A stretch of DNA of 47,377 bases from CAZAKZ01 sp964485695 (GCA_964485695.1 CAZAKZ010000025.1:1-47377), one strand, 5' to 3'. Shown: positions 8,394 through 18,159, counted from the stretch's first letter. A program made the numbers and translations. The notes: generated from the letters alone by a model not told the origin.

Positions 8394-10244
8394 CTACACT
8401 GAACGCCGGAACCACCGCTCCAGTTCCGCTCGGGTGATGTGGACGGTGACAGGCCGGCCGTGGGGACAGAACGGCGATTTTTCAACCGCCTCCCCCTGGG
8501 TCAGCAGGACCTGGATGTCCTCGGGATTCAGCATGTCTCCCGCCTTCACGGCGGCCCGGCACGCCATGAGTGCGACCCAGTCATCGGTGAGGACGTCGGC
8601 GCCATCCAGCGAGTCTAGATCCTCCAGGTCCGCCCGGTCCTCTGTCCCTTCCAGATGGGCGATCACCTCCCGGAGCCACGTTTCGGGGGAGACCTTCCTA
8701 AGGACCTCCGGAACGCCCTCCACGGCCACCCGGCCGGTGCCGCTCGACGCCACGAGAAGGCCCAGGGATGCGAGACGGGGTCGAGCGACGTCCAGGAGCG
8801 CCATTTCCCGCGCAGTCACCTTCACCATCTCGGGAACCAGGAGCCTCTGCACCGGCAACGGCCCTTCCCGGAGCCGCGCCTTGATCTCCTCGAACAGGAT
8901 CCGTTCGTGGAGCGCGTGCTGGTCCGTGACCGCCAGCCCGCCCGGGAGTTCCTGGAACAGATACGTCTTCAGGAACTGGACGCCTCGGGCAGACGCCCCG
9001 ACGCCGGTCGTATCCAGGTCCTCTTCTCGGCCTCCGGTTTGCTCCCAGGGTATGTCCTCGGCCATGACGTCGCCGGCTCGCCGGGGAACCTCCCAGGTCG
9101 AGGCGACCGGGACTGCTTGACCTCCCCGGGGGGCAGGCGGCGGGGCAGGCGGGCGCTCCTGGACGAGGGTGGGCCCGTGGCTCCCCATCGTCTCTGAAAG
9201 CGTCTCTGAATACGCACGGGGAATCCGCGGCCGCCCCCCCTCGATGGAGGGCCTGAGATCCGCACGCCCGAGGGCCTCCCGGACCGCTTTCACCGTGAGA
9301 GAGAAGAGGCGGGATCCCTCCCGGAACCGGACCTCCTCCTTGGTGGGATGCACGTTGACATCCACCTCGGCCGGATCGAGGGTGAGGAACAGAAACGCGA
9401 CCGGAGACCGCCCGCGCATCATGAGGCCGCGATACGCCTCCCTCAGTCCCGCCAGCCAGGTCTTGTCCCGGATGAACCGGCCGTTGACGAAGAGAAAAAT
9501 GAACCGGGTGTTGGGGCGATCCACGTCCGGCGGCAGGACGAATCCGGTCAAGCGCATGGAGCTGCTGGTCCTGTCCACGGGGAGGAGCTTCTTGTGGATC
9601 TCCTGGCCGAAAATGCGCTTGATCCTGTGGGCCAGACCTTTTTCCACCGGGTAGTGGAACGTCTCCCGTCCATTGCTGACCATACGGAAGGCCACGTCGG
9701 GCCGGGACAGGGCCAGGCGTGTGAGCCAGTCCACCACCCGGCCGGTTTCGCTCCGGACGGTGCGGAGGAAGCGCCGTCGGGCGGGCGTGTTGAAGAAGAT
9801 ATCCCGGACCTCTACAAGGGTGCCTTCGGGCCCACCGGCAGGCCTGACTTCTCCGATATCCCCGGCCGTGGAAACGACTTCAACGGCCTCGTCACTTCCC
9901 GGAACGCGGGACCGTATCCGGGCCCGGCTCACGGCTGCAATGCTGGCCAGGGCCTCCCCCCTGAATCCCAGGGATGCAACGTGGGTGAGCTCCTCCGGAT
10001 CCTGGATCTTGCTGGTGGCATGACTGGCAAAGGCCAGGGGCAGGTCCCCCTCCTCGATGCCGGAACCGTTGTCCGCCACTCGCACCAGGGTTCCGCCCCC
10101 TTCCTCCAGCTCCAGGTCGATGCGGGTCGCCCCGGCGTCGAGGGCGTTCTCCACCAGTTCCTTGACCACGCTGGCCGGTCGCTCCACCACCTCACCGGCG
10201 GCGATGCGATCCACCACATCCCTTGGCAACATTCGTATTGGCAT
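8394..10244 (-). CDS. mutL: DNA mismatch repair protein MutL (endonuclease type)
   Basis: MutL couples mismatch recognition by MutS to strand removal. The GHKL ATPase motifs are intact: E29 in ELVENALDAGA, DNGSGI at 58-63, TSKI at 77-80 and GFRGEAL at 93-99. The C-terminal domain carries the metal-dependent nicking motif DQHALHERILFE near residue 440 (DQHAx2Ex4E) and CPHGRP near 591. Species with this motif usually lack MutH and nick through MutL itself. Length is 616 residues, normal. The ATG lies one base after the stop of the upstream holA-like gene, suggesting translational coupling. No mutS is in the window. Confidence 0.96.
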   Translation of the reverse strand: MPIRMLPRDVVDRIAAGEVVERPASVVKELVENALDAGATRIDLELEEGGGTLVRVADNGSGIEEGDLPLAFASHATSKIQDPEELTHVASLGFRGEALASIAAVSRARIRSRVPGSDEAVEVVSTAGDIGEVRPAGGPEGTLVEVRDIFFNTPARRRFLRTVRSETGRVVDWLTRLALSRPDVAFRMVSNGRETFHYPVEKGLAHRIKRIFGQEIHKKLLPVDRTSSSMRLTGFVLPPDVDRPNTRFIFLFVNGRFIRDKTWLAGLREAYRGLMMRGRSPVAFLFLTLDPAEVDVNVHPTKEEVRFREGSRLFSLTVKAVREALGRADLRPSIEGGRPRIPRAYSETLSETMGSHGPTLVQERPPAPPPAPRGGQAVPVASTWEVPRRAGDVMAEDIPWEQTGGREEDLDTTGVGASARGVQFLKTYLFQELPGGLAVTDQHALHERILFEEIKARLREGPLPVQRLLVPEMVKVTAREMALLDVARPRLASLGLLVASSGTGRVAVEGVPEVLRKVSPETWLREVIAHLEGTEDRADLEDLDSLDGADVLTDDWVALMACRAAVKAGDMLNPEDIQVLLTQGEAVEKSPFCPHGRPVTVHITRAELERWFRRSV

Positions 10245-10245
10245 T

Positions 10246-11343
10246 TCAGATCCTCACCGGATAGGGCGCCGGCCCTCCCCGGATCACGTCCAGGATGAGG
10301 TCCACCAGAACCTCCTTGGGGTTTGTCTTGCGAAACTTGAGATCTCGATCCGCCTCGAGCAATCGGTGGATTCCGAACCGGAGTTCCTCGTCGCTGAACC
10401 GCCCGGCCGTCTCCACGACCTGAGCTATGAGGAATGACTTGACGCCCAGCTCGCTTTCCAGGCTTTCACGCCCCAGACCCGAGGAGAGAAGCCGCCGCGC
10501 CCTGGCGGTCTGTCGCAGCTTGCCCAGAAACACGGAGGTGAGGAGGGGAATCATGTCCCCCACCTTCAGGATTCGCTTGCTCTTCATCACCATGCCCGCC
10601 TCGAAGAGGCAGGTCAGGATTTCCAGGGCCCGCCTTCTGTCGCGCCTCATGACGGCATCCACGAGGGAAAAGGAATCCGAATCCCCGTGTCGAGGTCCCA
10701 GGGCTTCCACGGCCTCGAGGGGGACGGGCATTCCGCTCTCGTGCATCAGTTTCCACCGCTCCAGGATGGAATCCAGCTCCTCGAGGCTCGATCCGGTGCG
10801 TCGGGTCAGGGCGGCGGCCACGCCCGGTGCGAGGCGGAGACTCTTCTGTCGGGCCCTTCCCTCCACCCACCGGTTCAGGTCGGTGTCCTCTTCCCGCCGG
10901 CCCCGCTTCCACGGGGCCACCTTGTCGGCCGGCCGGGAGAACCGAAGACAGGCCCGGAGCGCCTGCAACCGCACCTGGACCTTGCTCCGGCCCGGGCCGA
11001 AGGTCCGGGCCAACAGCACCAGGCGGCTGAAGGACTTCGGGTGGTCGAGGATTTCGAGAATGAGGTCCTTTTTCTTCTTCAGGAAGTCGTCCCCCTGTCG
11101 AACGATGACCATCTTGCATCCGCCCATCAGGGGGCGCGTCCCCAGCTCCTCCAGGACGTCGCGGCCCAGTTCCTCCACGTCCATGGCGGACCCGTCCAGA
11201 ACGACCGCATCATTCTCTCCCCCATTTCCTTCCCCCAGAAACCGGCTTCGCAGACCGGCTACGGCCTGACGTTTTCCCAGTTCATCGTCTCCGACCACGG
11301 CGATGACGGGGGAATCGAGGGGCGGGTCATTTGCTGCATTCAT
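10246..11343 (-). CDS. holA: DNA polymerase III subunit delta
   Basis: A 365-residue protein with the layout of HolA, the clamp-loader delta subunit that opens the sliding clamp. The N-terminal AAA-like part begins VIAVVGDDELGKRQAV. The middle has the LEELDSILERWKLM region and the C-terminal part is an all-helical collar. Like other delta subunits it lacks a functional Walker A lysine. The stop is one base from the mutL start. A GGGA about five bases before the ATG is the likely ribosome site. Delta is poorly conserved, so confidence is somewhat below that for mutL. Confidence 0.8.
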   Translation of the reverse strand: MNAANDPPLDSPVIAVVGDDELGKRQAVAGLRSRFLGEGNGGENDAVVLDGSAMDVEELGRDVLEELGTRPLMGGCKMVIVRQGDDFLKKKKDLILEILDHPKSFSRLVLLARTFGPGRSKVQVRLQALRACLRFSRPADKVAPWKRGRREEDTDLNRWVEGRARQKSLRLAPGVAAALTRRTGSSLEELDSILERWKLMHESGMPVPLEAVEALGPRHGDSDSFSLVDAVMRRDRRRALEILTCLFEAGMVMKSKRILKVGDMIPLLTSVFLGKLRQTARARRLLSSGLGRESLESELGVKSFLIAQVVETAGRFSDEELRFGIHRLLEADRDLKFRKTNPKEVLVDLILDVIRGGPAPYPVRI

Positions 11344-11386
11344 GGTCGTCCCATTTTGACGACACCGGGCGTTCCTGTCGACAGGG

Positions 11387-12100
11387 TCATCGAAAGAACA
11401 CCAGGAGATTGTAAAAAGCGTGGGTGTAGACGGCAGCGGCGAATCCCCTGAAGTAGAACAGAAGCCCGAGTACCACTCCGGCCAGCGTGTAGAAGTGAAA
11501 ATGTTCTGGATTCTGGTGGCACAGGGAAAACACCAGGGAGGAGACGGCGAGGGCCACGGTCGCGGCCACCCACCGTGCCTGCCTGAGGAGATCCAGAATC
11601 ACATGATACAGGGCCGACATGAGAAGGAGACGGAAAAACAACTCCTCGTAGACCCCCGCCCCCATGGCACGGGCCGCCTTTTCGAAGATATCCTGAAGGG
11701 GGCTCCCGGGCGGGGCGACCGCGAACACGCCTCCTACCTCCAGGTGCATCACCTCCAGGTGCATCATGGGAAACCGCAGGAGCAGGACCAGCGGTCCCAG
11801 CATGGCTCCGTAGACGAGGCACTCCAGAACGAGATACCCCAGGCGGGATAAAACGTGGTCATATTTCTTGCATGCATCGATGACGCAAACAACCGCAAAA
11901 GCCACGAGGAGGCCCTCCAGGATCATCGTTCCCAGGGAGCCGAGGAGGAGAAAAAGCTCCTGGAGGAGGAGGTGGGCCCCGTTGCGGATATCCGGGCCCA
12001 GGAACCAGACGCCGGCCTGGTAGAGGACAAGGGCGGGGACCACGAGTGACACGTTCAGAGAGAGGTCTCGAGAGCCCCGTAAGTAGTCCTTGAGATTCAA
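11387..12100 (-). CDS. CPBP family intramembrane glutamic endopeptidase
   Basis: A 237-residue polytopic membrane protein of the CPBP/Abi (CAAX-prenyl-protease-like) family. The catalytic signature YEELFFRLL supplies the paired glutamates and arginine, and later motifs include SLVFSLCHQNPEH and a histidine in YTHAFYN. About six or seven hydrophobic segments are present. Start appears to be TTG (MNLKDYL), with GAGAAG upstream. It is 43 bp upstream of holA on the same strand and probably cotranscribed. Substrates of bacterial members are mostly unknown. Confidence 0.8.
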   Translation of the reverse strand: MNLKDYLRGSRDLSLNVSLVVPALVLYQAGVWFLGPDIRNGAHLLLQELFLLLGSLGTMILEGLLVAFAVVCVIDACKKYDHVLSRLGYLVLECLVYGAMLGPLVLLLRFPMMHLEVMHLEVGGVFAVAPPGSPLQDIFEKAARAMGAGVYEELFFRLLLMSALYHVILDLLRQARWVAATVALAVSSLVFSLCHQNPEHFHFYTLAGVVLGLLFYFRGFAAAVYTHAFYNLLVFFR

Positions 12101-12238
12101 GATTCGATCTTCTCTACTCCTGAATACTGCGTTCGAGAAGATTCCCGGTTCGCTTTTCGATCAAGATAGTGTAGTGGAAAGCTCCGATTCTATCCCGAAG
12201 ACCTCTGGTTTCCCCGGCTTTTCCAGGGCGATGAGCCC

Positions 12239-12274
12239 AAAAAAAGCCCCCGGAGCCGTCGGGCCCCGGAGGCT
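12239..12274 (-). terminator. rho-independent terminator of the lipoprotein operon
   Basis: On the minus strand GCCTCCGGGGCC, loop CGAC and GGCTCCGGGGGC form a 12-bp stem, all paired with two G-U wobbles, followed by a run of eight T. The wobbles become mismatches on the plus strand, so it acts in one direction. It lies 24 bp after the stop of the 12298-14838 gene. Confidence 0.85.
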
Positions 12275-12297
12275 TGGGAATCGAAAATCTAGAAAAA

Positions 12298-14838
12298 TCA
12301 GTTCGTGTAGTAGGCCGCCAGCTTGCTGATGCCGATGCCCGGCAGGCGCAGGATCTCCCTGCCGATGGCCAGGTTGATGATCGAGATCGTTCCGTCCCCG
12401 TTGACCACATAGAGCCGGGCCGGGACGCTGCCCATGCCCGTGGCCGGCAGGTCCGGGCCGGCCTTGTTGTTGTTGGTCTGGCACACCACGAACGGGTCCC
12501 GGATCACAACGTCCTTGGGTCGTGCATCCACTTTGACCACCGTGGCGATCTCGTAGTCGACACCGATGTAGGACGGCGGCGGGTTGGGGAACTGGCTGTA
12601 CTTGAACCGCGAGGCACGCAGGTGCTTGACGGTGCCGTCCCCGCAGGTGACCCAGCATCCCGTCAAGCTCATACCCGGATCGATGGGCTCGTGCTGTGCG
12701 GCCGTCGCAGCGGACTTCTCGTCCGAGTTCAACGCCGTGGGGGTCGGGAATCCATTGACCACCTGGATGATGTTGTCGCGGCCGTAGCCGCTGATCTGCT
12801 GGGGCCCGCCCTCGAATACCGAGATGTTGTTGGCCCCGAGGTTACAGAAATAGGCATACCACGGTAGAGTGGGATACAGGGGCGGCAGCGCCGGGATGCG
12901 GCCGGTGGAGCACACGTCCACGCACTCCGGGCCGATGTTCCCCGCCAGCGTCAACCGGACGGGTTTCGTCGAGTTGATCTTGGACAGCTGGATGATGCTG
13001 GCCGTGTTGGCCAGACGATTCACCACCACCACGTCCTCCGCGGACGCACTCACCGTGATGGCGTCCGGCCCCGAACCGACCGGGATCATCCGGATCAGCT
13101 TGCCGCTCGGATAATGTGTTTTCGGGTCGGGATTCAGGTCCAGCACCGACACGCTGTTGGCGCCGAAGTTGGACACGAACAGCATGGCCAGAACCGGGTC
13201 CATGGCGAGGCCCCTCGGGTCCGGCGTCCTGAAGTCCGTGTAGTGCTGGAAGGTGTTGGAGTTGATGACGTGGATCACGTCTTTTTCTTCATTGCTCACG
13301 AAGAGGAAGTTCCCCAGCGGCTGCACCGGCGGCGGGAACGGCCGGACCAGCACGTTGCACAGCCCGTTGTCCGACTGGGTGCCCGGGGGCGTCCAGATAT
13401 GGAGATCCGGCGGCGGCGTCTGGATCGGCCGCGTCGCATTGCCCTGGATCAGGCCGATGGCCAGGTACTGGTTCTGCACCGGGGGGTTGCCGATGACGTT
13501 GGCCCCGGATCCTGGCACCTGGAAATAGGGCGCGATGAAGGGGCCGAACTCGATATCCAGCAGGTGCCCGGGGAAGGGGAACCTGAGGGTTCCCTTCTCG
13601 TTGAGCGGCACGTAGAAGTCCTCGTTCATGCCCCGGATGTCGTCATACTGGACCGTTTCGATGGCGCCCATCTCACTGTTCTGGGTGAGGAAGTGCACCA
13701 CCTGCGGCGCCACCGGGTTGTTCGCCAGCTGCGGCCCCACTCCCGTCGTGAAGGTGTAGTTCCCTCCCGTGATCGACGTCTTGGCCAGCTCGTTGTTCGA
13801 CAGATCCAGGTAGTTCCCTGCGCCGTCCGTGATGGTCACCTTGATCACCGTGTTGCCCGGCATCGTCGTCTGCGGCGTGAACACCACGTCGAAGGTGGAT
13901 CCGCTCGTGGGCGAGAGACTCCCGTCCACCTGTACGGGAACCGGTCCCGTCGGCCCCAGCGCCAGTGCCTGCACGAGGAAGTTTGTCGTCGCCGTGGGCC
14001 CCCCCACCGGCGCGGCATTCGCCGTCGAGGCCTCGATGGCTTCCGTGAAACGGACGGTGATCTGCGAGTTCACGTCCACGTTGGTCTGGTCCGGAACCGG
14101 ATCCACCGTGTCCACCCGCGGAAAGATGTAGTCCCGGGTACCCACATTGAAGCTGGCACCGAACCGTTGGGACAGCGCCTCGCCCCGGAGATGACTCTTG
14201 AGGGTGACCTGGCAGTCCAGCTGGATCTGGCTCGCCTGGAGGGCCGCCGTCTTCAGCGCCGAAGGAAGAAAACTGTCGGCCGACTTCGGATTCTTGTCCG
14301 TATCCGCCACGAAGAAGACGACGTTGGTCTGGGCCCTGTAGTTTGCCGCCCCGATGCCCACGTCCTGGGATGTCACCGAAATCAGCTGGTTCAGCGGGCG
14401 GAAGGTGCCCGTGGTCACGTCGAAGTTGGTCTGGCCGTTCCACACCAGGAATCCCTCCAGGCGCTGACTGATCTGGGTCTCCGTGGCGTCGGGCGGATTC
14501 TGGGGCGTGAACGTTCCGACGTAGTAATGGTTGATCAGACGCATGCCGGAGCTCACGCCGTTCGAGGTGGAGTGGTCGAACAGGGTGGCTGGATCCACGC
14601 CCTTGGAGAACTCGATCATGATGACCTGGTTCTCGCCGGCTGGATTCGGTTGTGCAGGCATGAGACGTCCGTTGGGCAGACCTTCGGCCAGCACCACCCG
14701 GAACACGCCTCCGACACCCGGCTCATTCCCACCGCTGCCGCCTCCCCCGCAGCCCGTGAAGGTCAATCCCGTGAGGCCAAGGGCGAGGACAATGACACAC
14801 GTACTTGGGATGATCCGTTTGATCCTCGTGTTGTTCAT
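12298..14838 (-). CDS. giant lipoprotein with SbsA-like Ig and beta-propeller domains (copy 1)
   Basis: An 846-residue predicted lipoprotein. The N-terminal signal ends at the lipobox LTFTGC (Cys30), followed by the flexible GGGGSGG linker typical of surface lipoproteins. A bacterial Ig-like (SbsA type) domain covers roughly residues 235-350 (DTVDPVPDQTNVDVNSQITV). A YVTN-type beta-propeller follows from about 510 to 835, with LFVSN, PDPRGLAMDP and IPVGSGPDAITVS repeats. The frame runs further upstream, but GGGAGGAAAG four bases before the ATG at 14838 fixes the start. The next gene upstream is a paralogue with the same order. Function is unknown; surface exposure is likely. Confidence 0.8.
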   Translation of the reverse strand: MNNTRIKRIIPSTCVIVLALGLTGLTFTGCGGGGSGGNEPGVGGVFRVVLAEGLPNGRLMPAQPNPAGENQVIMIEFSKGVDPATLFDHSTSNGVSSGMRLINHYYVGTFTPQNPPDATETQISQRLEGFLVWNGQTNFDVTTGTFRPLNQLISVTSQDVGIGAANYRAQTNVVFFVADTDKNPKSADSFLPSALKTAALQASQIQLDCQVTLKSHLRGEALSQRFGASFNVGTRDYIFPRVDTVDPVPDQTNVDVNSQITVRFTEAIEASTANAAPVGGPTATTNFLVQALALGPTGPVPVQVDGSLSPTSGSTFDVVFTPQTTMPGNTVIKVTITDGAGNYLDLSNNELAKTSITGGNYTFTTGVGPQLANNPVAPQVVHFLTQNSEMGAIETVQYDDIRGMNEDFYVPLNEKGTLRFPFPGHLLDIEFGPFIAPYFQVPGSGANVIGNPPVQNQYLAIGLIQGNATRPIQTPPPDLHIWTPPGTQSDNGLCNVLVRPFPPPVQPLGNFLFVSNEEKDVIHVINSNTFQHYTDFRTPDPRGLAMDPVLAMLFVSNFGANSVSVLDLNPDPKTHYPSGKLIRMIPVGSGPDAITVSASAEDVVVVNRLANTASIIQLSKINSTKPVRLTLAGNIGPECVDVCSTGRIPALPPLYPTLPWYAYFCNLGANNISVFEGGPQQISGYGRDNIIQVVNGFPTPTALNSDEKSAATAAQHEPIDPGMSLTGCWVTCGDGTVKHLRASRFKYSQFPNPPPSYIGVDYEIATVVKVDARPKDVVIRDPFVVCQTNNNKAGPDLPATGMGSVPARLYVVNGDGTISIINLAIGREILRLPGIGISKLAAYYTN

Positions 14839-14888
14839 TTCTTTCCTCCCGAGTATCGGATTCACGATCCGAGGTTGGGTCTATATCG

Positions 14889-14935
14889 GCCCGCCGGGGC
14901 GGCGCATTGCATTGCGCCGTGCCCCGGCGACGGGC
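14889..14935. repeat. long inverted repeat between the two lipoprotein paralogues
   Basis: GCCCG, CCGGGGC and GGCGCA on the left pair with TGCGCC, GCCCCGG and CGGGC on the right around a TTGCAT loop, with two one-sided bulges. It is in the 130-bp gap between the paralogues and has no T-run, so it may stabilise or process the shared mRNA rather than terminate it. Confidence 0.55.
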
Positions 14936-14971
14936 ACGATCACTGCGTGATACCTCTGTATATTCTGTAAA

Positions 14972-17560
14972 TTACTGTGAAAAATAGCCGAATATCCGGC
15001 TGGCACCGCTGGCCTTCAAGGTCCTGAGCTCGCGGCCCGTGCGGATCTCGTAGACGCCGATGGATCCGTTCCCATTGGTCACGTAGAGCCGCCACGGCAC
15101 CGTGGTCACCGGAGGATTGGTTATGGTGTAGGGCCATACCTTTCCGTCCGGAGTGCCGCCGATGATGACGTTGTTGTTGACGCACACGTCGACTGGATTT
15201 TCACCCACATTGAACTCCGCAGTGATCTCGAACCGGGCCTCCACCAGGGCGGGCGGCGGATTCGGGAAAAGCGGGATGGAGAACCGCGTGACCTTCAGGT
15301 GGCCCACCGTTCCGTTCCCGTTCATCACCACGTAGGCACCCGTCCAGCTGGTGTTGGAGGGAACCGGATTCTGGAACGTCGACGTGTTGTACCACTGGTC
15401 TCCGTTGATGCCCGTGGGACGCGAGAGGTTCTGCTTGATGTCGATGACCTGGTCCCGGCCGAATCCGTTGCTCTGCGGCGGACCCGACTCGAAGATGGAC
15501 ACCTCGCCCGTGGAGGGGCTGGTGACGTAGGCGTAGTAGGGGAGCTGCAAGGGCGTGATGCGCGCACCGGCCGTCACCTCGTATGGATCCCCCGCCTGCA
15601 TGGTCACCCGGACCGGACTCCCCGGGTTGCCCAGGTCGGACACCGAAATGACCGACACCGTCTTGCCCAGACGGTTGCACACCAGGATGTCCTCACCCTG
15701 GGGCTGCGCGGCCACGCCCCAGGGTCCCGACCCCACGGGAATCAGCCGCACCAGTTCGCCCTTGGGAAGACCGTCCTGGCCCGCCGAGACGTCCAGCACG
15801 CTCAGGCTGTTGGCGCCGAAGTTGGACACGTAGAGGAAATTGAAGTCCGGGCTGATGCCCACGCCCCTCGGATCCGGCGTCGGGATGTCCTTGATGACCT
15901 GGAAGGAGCTACTGCTGACGCAGTGCACCACGTCATCCGTCTCGTTGGTCACGAACAGGTAGACCCCGTAGGGCGGCGCCACCTTGATGTTCTGGAAGCC
16001 CGGCGTTACCGACTCGGGGCAGTAGTTCGGCGGCGGCGGCGCCGGCGGCGGTTCGCTCGGCAGCACCGTCGTCGCGATGGCGGCACAGATGTCCGCATAG
16101 CCCGTCGGCGTGTACTTGCCCGGTTCCACCACGTGGGTGGTGGGCGGGTTGCCGCGGTGGGTGAAGCCGAGGAGCCAGTACTGGCACTGCCGGGGCGGGT
16201 TGCTGATGGTATTGTTCCCCGTGCCCAGGAGGTTGGCGATGAAGGGCCCCACCACGCCGTCCTGGACACCGCCCGGGAAGAACTGGGCCAGGTCGCCTTC
16301 GGCGTTCACTTCCTGGATCAGGTCATCCACCCCGGTCTGGTAAAAGTCGAACCAGTTGGTCCGCACAGTTCCCATGGCGCTGGAGGTGGTGATGAAGTGA
16401 ATCGCCTCAGGATCGATGGGGTTGTTGGCGAGTTTCGGTCCCGGCCCGGTGGTGAAGGTGTAGGCCCCGTCCGTGAGGTGGTTCGGGGACAGGAGATTGG
16501 CCGACGGATCGCTCGCCGCAGGATGCGGCGGTGCGGCGATGAGCGTGCTGGCCGCGCTGTAGATGTTCACCACCACGAGGGTATTACCCGGGAAGTTGAA
16601 CAGCGGTGTGAACGTCACCTGGGCCGTCTGTCCCGTGGACGGGGTGATCGACCCGAACAGGTTGAACAGCTTCGGCGTCGACTGCCCCGGCGGGATGATC
16701 TGGACGCTCACCTGCAGGTTGTCCTGCGCGTTGGTGGACGGCACAGCGGAACCGAGGGCCGCCGCCTTGAGGGAGGAGGCGTCGATGGGCTCCGAGAAGT
16801 TGAACGTGATCGTGGATCCCACGTCCACGCCCGTTTCGTCCTTGGCCGGCAGCACCGAATCCACCACCGGAGGAATCTGATCGGTTGCCCCGACGATGAA
16901 GTTGGTAGTGAACTCCGGACTCAGTTTCCGTCCCCCCATGCTCTTCAAACCGCTGGTCAGGTTCACCATGATCTGCGAGTTCTGGAGCCGGTTCGAATTG
17001 CTTTTCAGTTCCTTCGGCAGGAAGCTCTCGATGGTGTCCAGGTCTCCGTCCGAGTCGGCAACGAACACCAGGAAGGTGGAATGCTTCCCGACCAGGGGCA
17101 CGTTTGCATCGATGTTCAGCGTCGCGTTGGTTACCGCCTGGGTAGCCTTGGAACCGTAGTTTCGGGTTCCGGGATTGAAGTTGGTCTGCCCGTTGAGCAC
17201 CGCGATACCGGGCAGCCGCACGCGCGTCAGTGGCGTGGAGGGGGTAATGGCGGTGGCGGGCTCCAAGAAGAAGTAGCTCAACATTCGTACTGCCGAGCTG
17301 AGCCCGTTGCTCGTGGAGCCGTCAAACAACGTGGACGGATCCACTTCCGCGGTGAGTTCAACCCAGATGCACTGGTTCATCGTGGGCGGGGATGGATTCG
17401 TCCCGAAGAACTTCCCGTCTGGAAATCCCTGGGCGTCCTTGACCCGGAGGAGCTCGTTGGTGCTTCCGCCCCCACTCCCTCCTCCTCCGCACCCTGCCAC
17501 AGCTATACCCACGCTGATCAGGGCCGCAACCACAACGATCTGGCTGGCAGAAATTCGCAT
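14972..17560 (-). CDS. giant lipoprotein with SbsA-like Ig and beta-propeller domains (copy 2)
   Basis: An 862-residue paralogue of the downstream gene with the same plan: signal peptide ending at lipobox VAGC (Cys24), GGGGSGGGS linker, SbsA-like Ig domain near 227-345 (VDSVLPAKDETGVDVGS) and a YVTN beta-propeller from about 530 to the end. Shared landmarks include STSNGLSS, PDPRGVGISP, YVSNFGANSLSVLDV and LIPVGSGP. A strong GGAGGAAAAG stands before the ATG. The 5-prime leader contains a perfect 9-bp hairpin (17595-17618). The pair looks like a tandem duplication followed by divergence. Surface-exposed scaffold or binding role is inference. Confidence 0.8.
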   Translation of the reverse strand: MRISASQIVVVAALISVGIAVAGCGGGGSGGGSTNELLRVKDAQGFPDGKFFGTNPSPPTMNQCIWVELTAEVDPSTLFDGSTSNGLSSAVRMLSYFFLEPATAITPSTPLTRVRLPGIAVLNGQTNFNPGTRNYGSKATQAVTNATLNIDANVPLVGKHSTFLVFVADSDGDLDTIESFLPKELKSNSNRLQNSQIMVNLTSGLKSMGGRKLSPEFTTNFIVGATDQIPPVVDSVLPAKDETGVDVGSTITFNFSEPIDASSLKAAALGSAVPSTNAQDNLQVSVQIIPPGQSTPKLFNLFGSITPSTGQTAQVTFTPLFNFPGNTLVVVNIYSAASTLIAAPPHPAASDPSANLLSPNHLTDGAYTFTTGPGPKLANNPIDPEAIHFITTSSAMGTVRTNWFDFYQTGVDDLIQEVNAEGDLAQFFPGGVQDGVVGPFIANLLGTGNNTISNPPRQCQYWLLGFTHRGNPPTTHVVEPGKYTPTGYADICAAIATTVLPSEPPPAPPPPNYCPESVTPGFQNIKVAPPYGVYLFVTNETDDVVHCVSSSSFQVIKDIPTPDPRGVGISPDFNFLYVSNFGANSLSVLDVSAGQDGLPKGELVRLIPVGSGPWGVAAQPQGEDILVCNRLGKTVSVISVSDLGNPGSPVRVTMQAGDPYEVTAGARITPLQLPYYAYVTSPSTGEVSIFESGPPQSNGFGRDQVIDIKQNLSRPTGINGDQWYNTSTFQNPVPSNTSWTGAYVVMNGNGTVGHLKVTRFSIPLFPNPPPALVEARFEITAEFNVGENPVDVCVNNNVIIGGTPDGKVWPYTITNPPVTTVPWRLYVTNGNGSIGVYEIRTGRELRTLKASGASRIFGYFSQ

Positions 17561-17594
17561 GTTCTTTTCCTCCAGGGTATTCCCGATTTTCAGG

Positions 17595-17618
17595 TCCGGG
17601 ATGTCACCTCATCCCGGA
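17595..17618 (-). promoter_or_regulatory. perfect hairpin in the lipoprotein leader
   Basis: TCCGGGATG and CATCCCGGA form a perfect 9-bp inverted repeat with a six-base loop, 34 bp upstream of the lipoprotein start. It could be an operator or an mRNA structure. There is no T-run, so it is not a terminator. Confidence 0.45.
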
Positions 17619-18011
17619 ATCTGCTGGAATCACTGAAAATGTATCAGACCAGATATATTTATATCCATTTCAAGCAGTTTGGATCAGTTTGAACCACTCG
17701 GATTCGCTTCGAGTTTCCTGTCCCGGCCCGGCGCGAAGAACAGAGACGGGGACGGTCCATATCATGGAGACTTCTTCAAACTCCGGGAACTGCAAAATCC
17801 AGGCCATCGAACACCCTTCTTTGAATCCTTGTAACATCATCTTCATAATGGGGTTACACGATTCAATCTGGGACGGCTCCCCGGCCACGCCTCGGCGTGA
17901 GCGAAACCGCACGTGCAAACACGCACATTTTTTTTCTTCTCGCGTCCGGATCCTGCCCCCGGCAGGCTTCCGATCCCAGGGCATGATAGTGAAAAAGCCC
18001 CGTTGTTTCAA

Positions 18012-18085
18012 CAGGTTAAGCAGCCTGGGGAGAAACGGTCGCGAGGCCAGAATCGAGGATTCTTCGCCCCGGTTCGGGTCCGCGA
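18012..18085 (+). repeat. repeat unit A (degenerate DnaA-box part)
   Basis: Starts CAGGTTAAGCAGCCTGGGGA and includes GCGAGGCCAGAATCGAGGAT (18041-18060), the latter identical to unit B. The part corresponding to the DnaA box has diverged. Confidence 0.7.
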
Positions 18086-18159
18086 GAGTAGATCCACGGG
18101 CAGTCATGATGATGAACAACCCCCCTCTCCGGGGCCCTGCTGACGGGCCCCTCATTGCC

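Noticed and set aside
13114..17692. Two long plus-strand open frames (about 618 and 797 codons) opposite the giant lipoproteins
   Set aside because: They have no ribosome sites or recognisable domains, are Arg/His/Val-rich, and mirror the codon bias of the real genes on the other strand.
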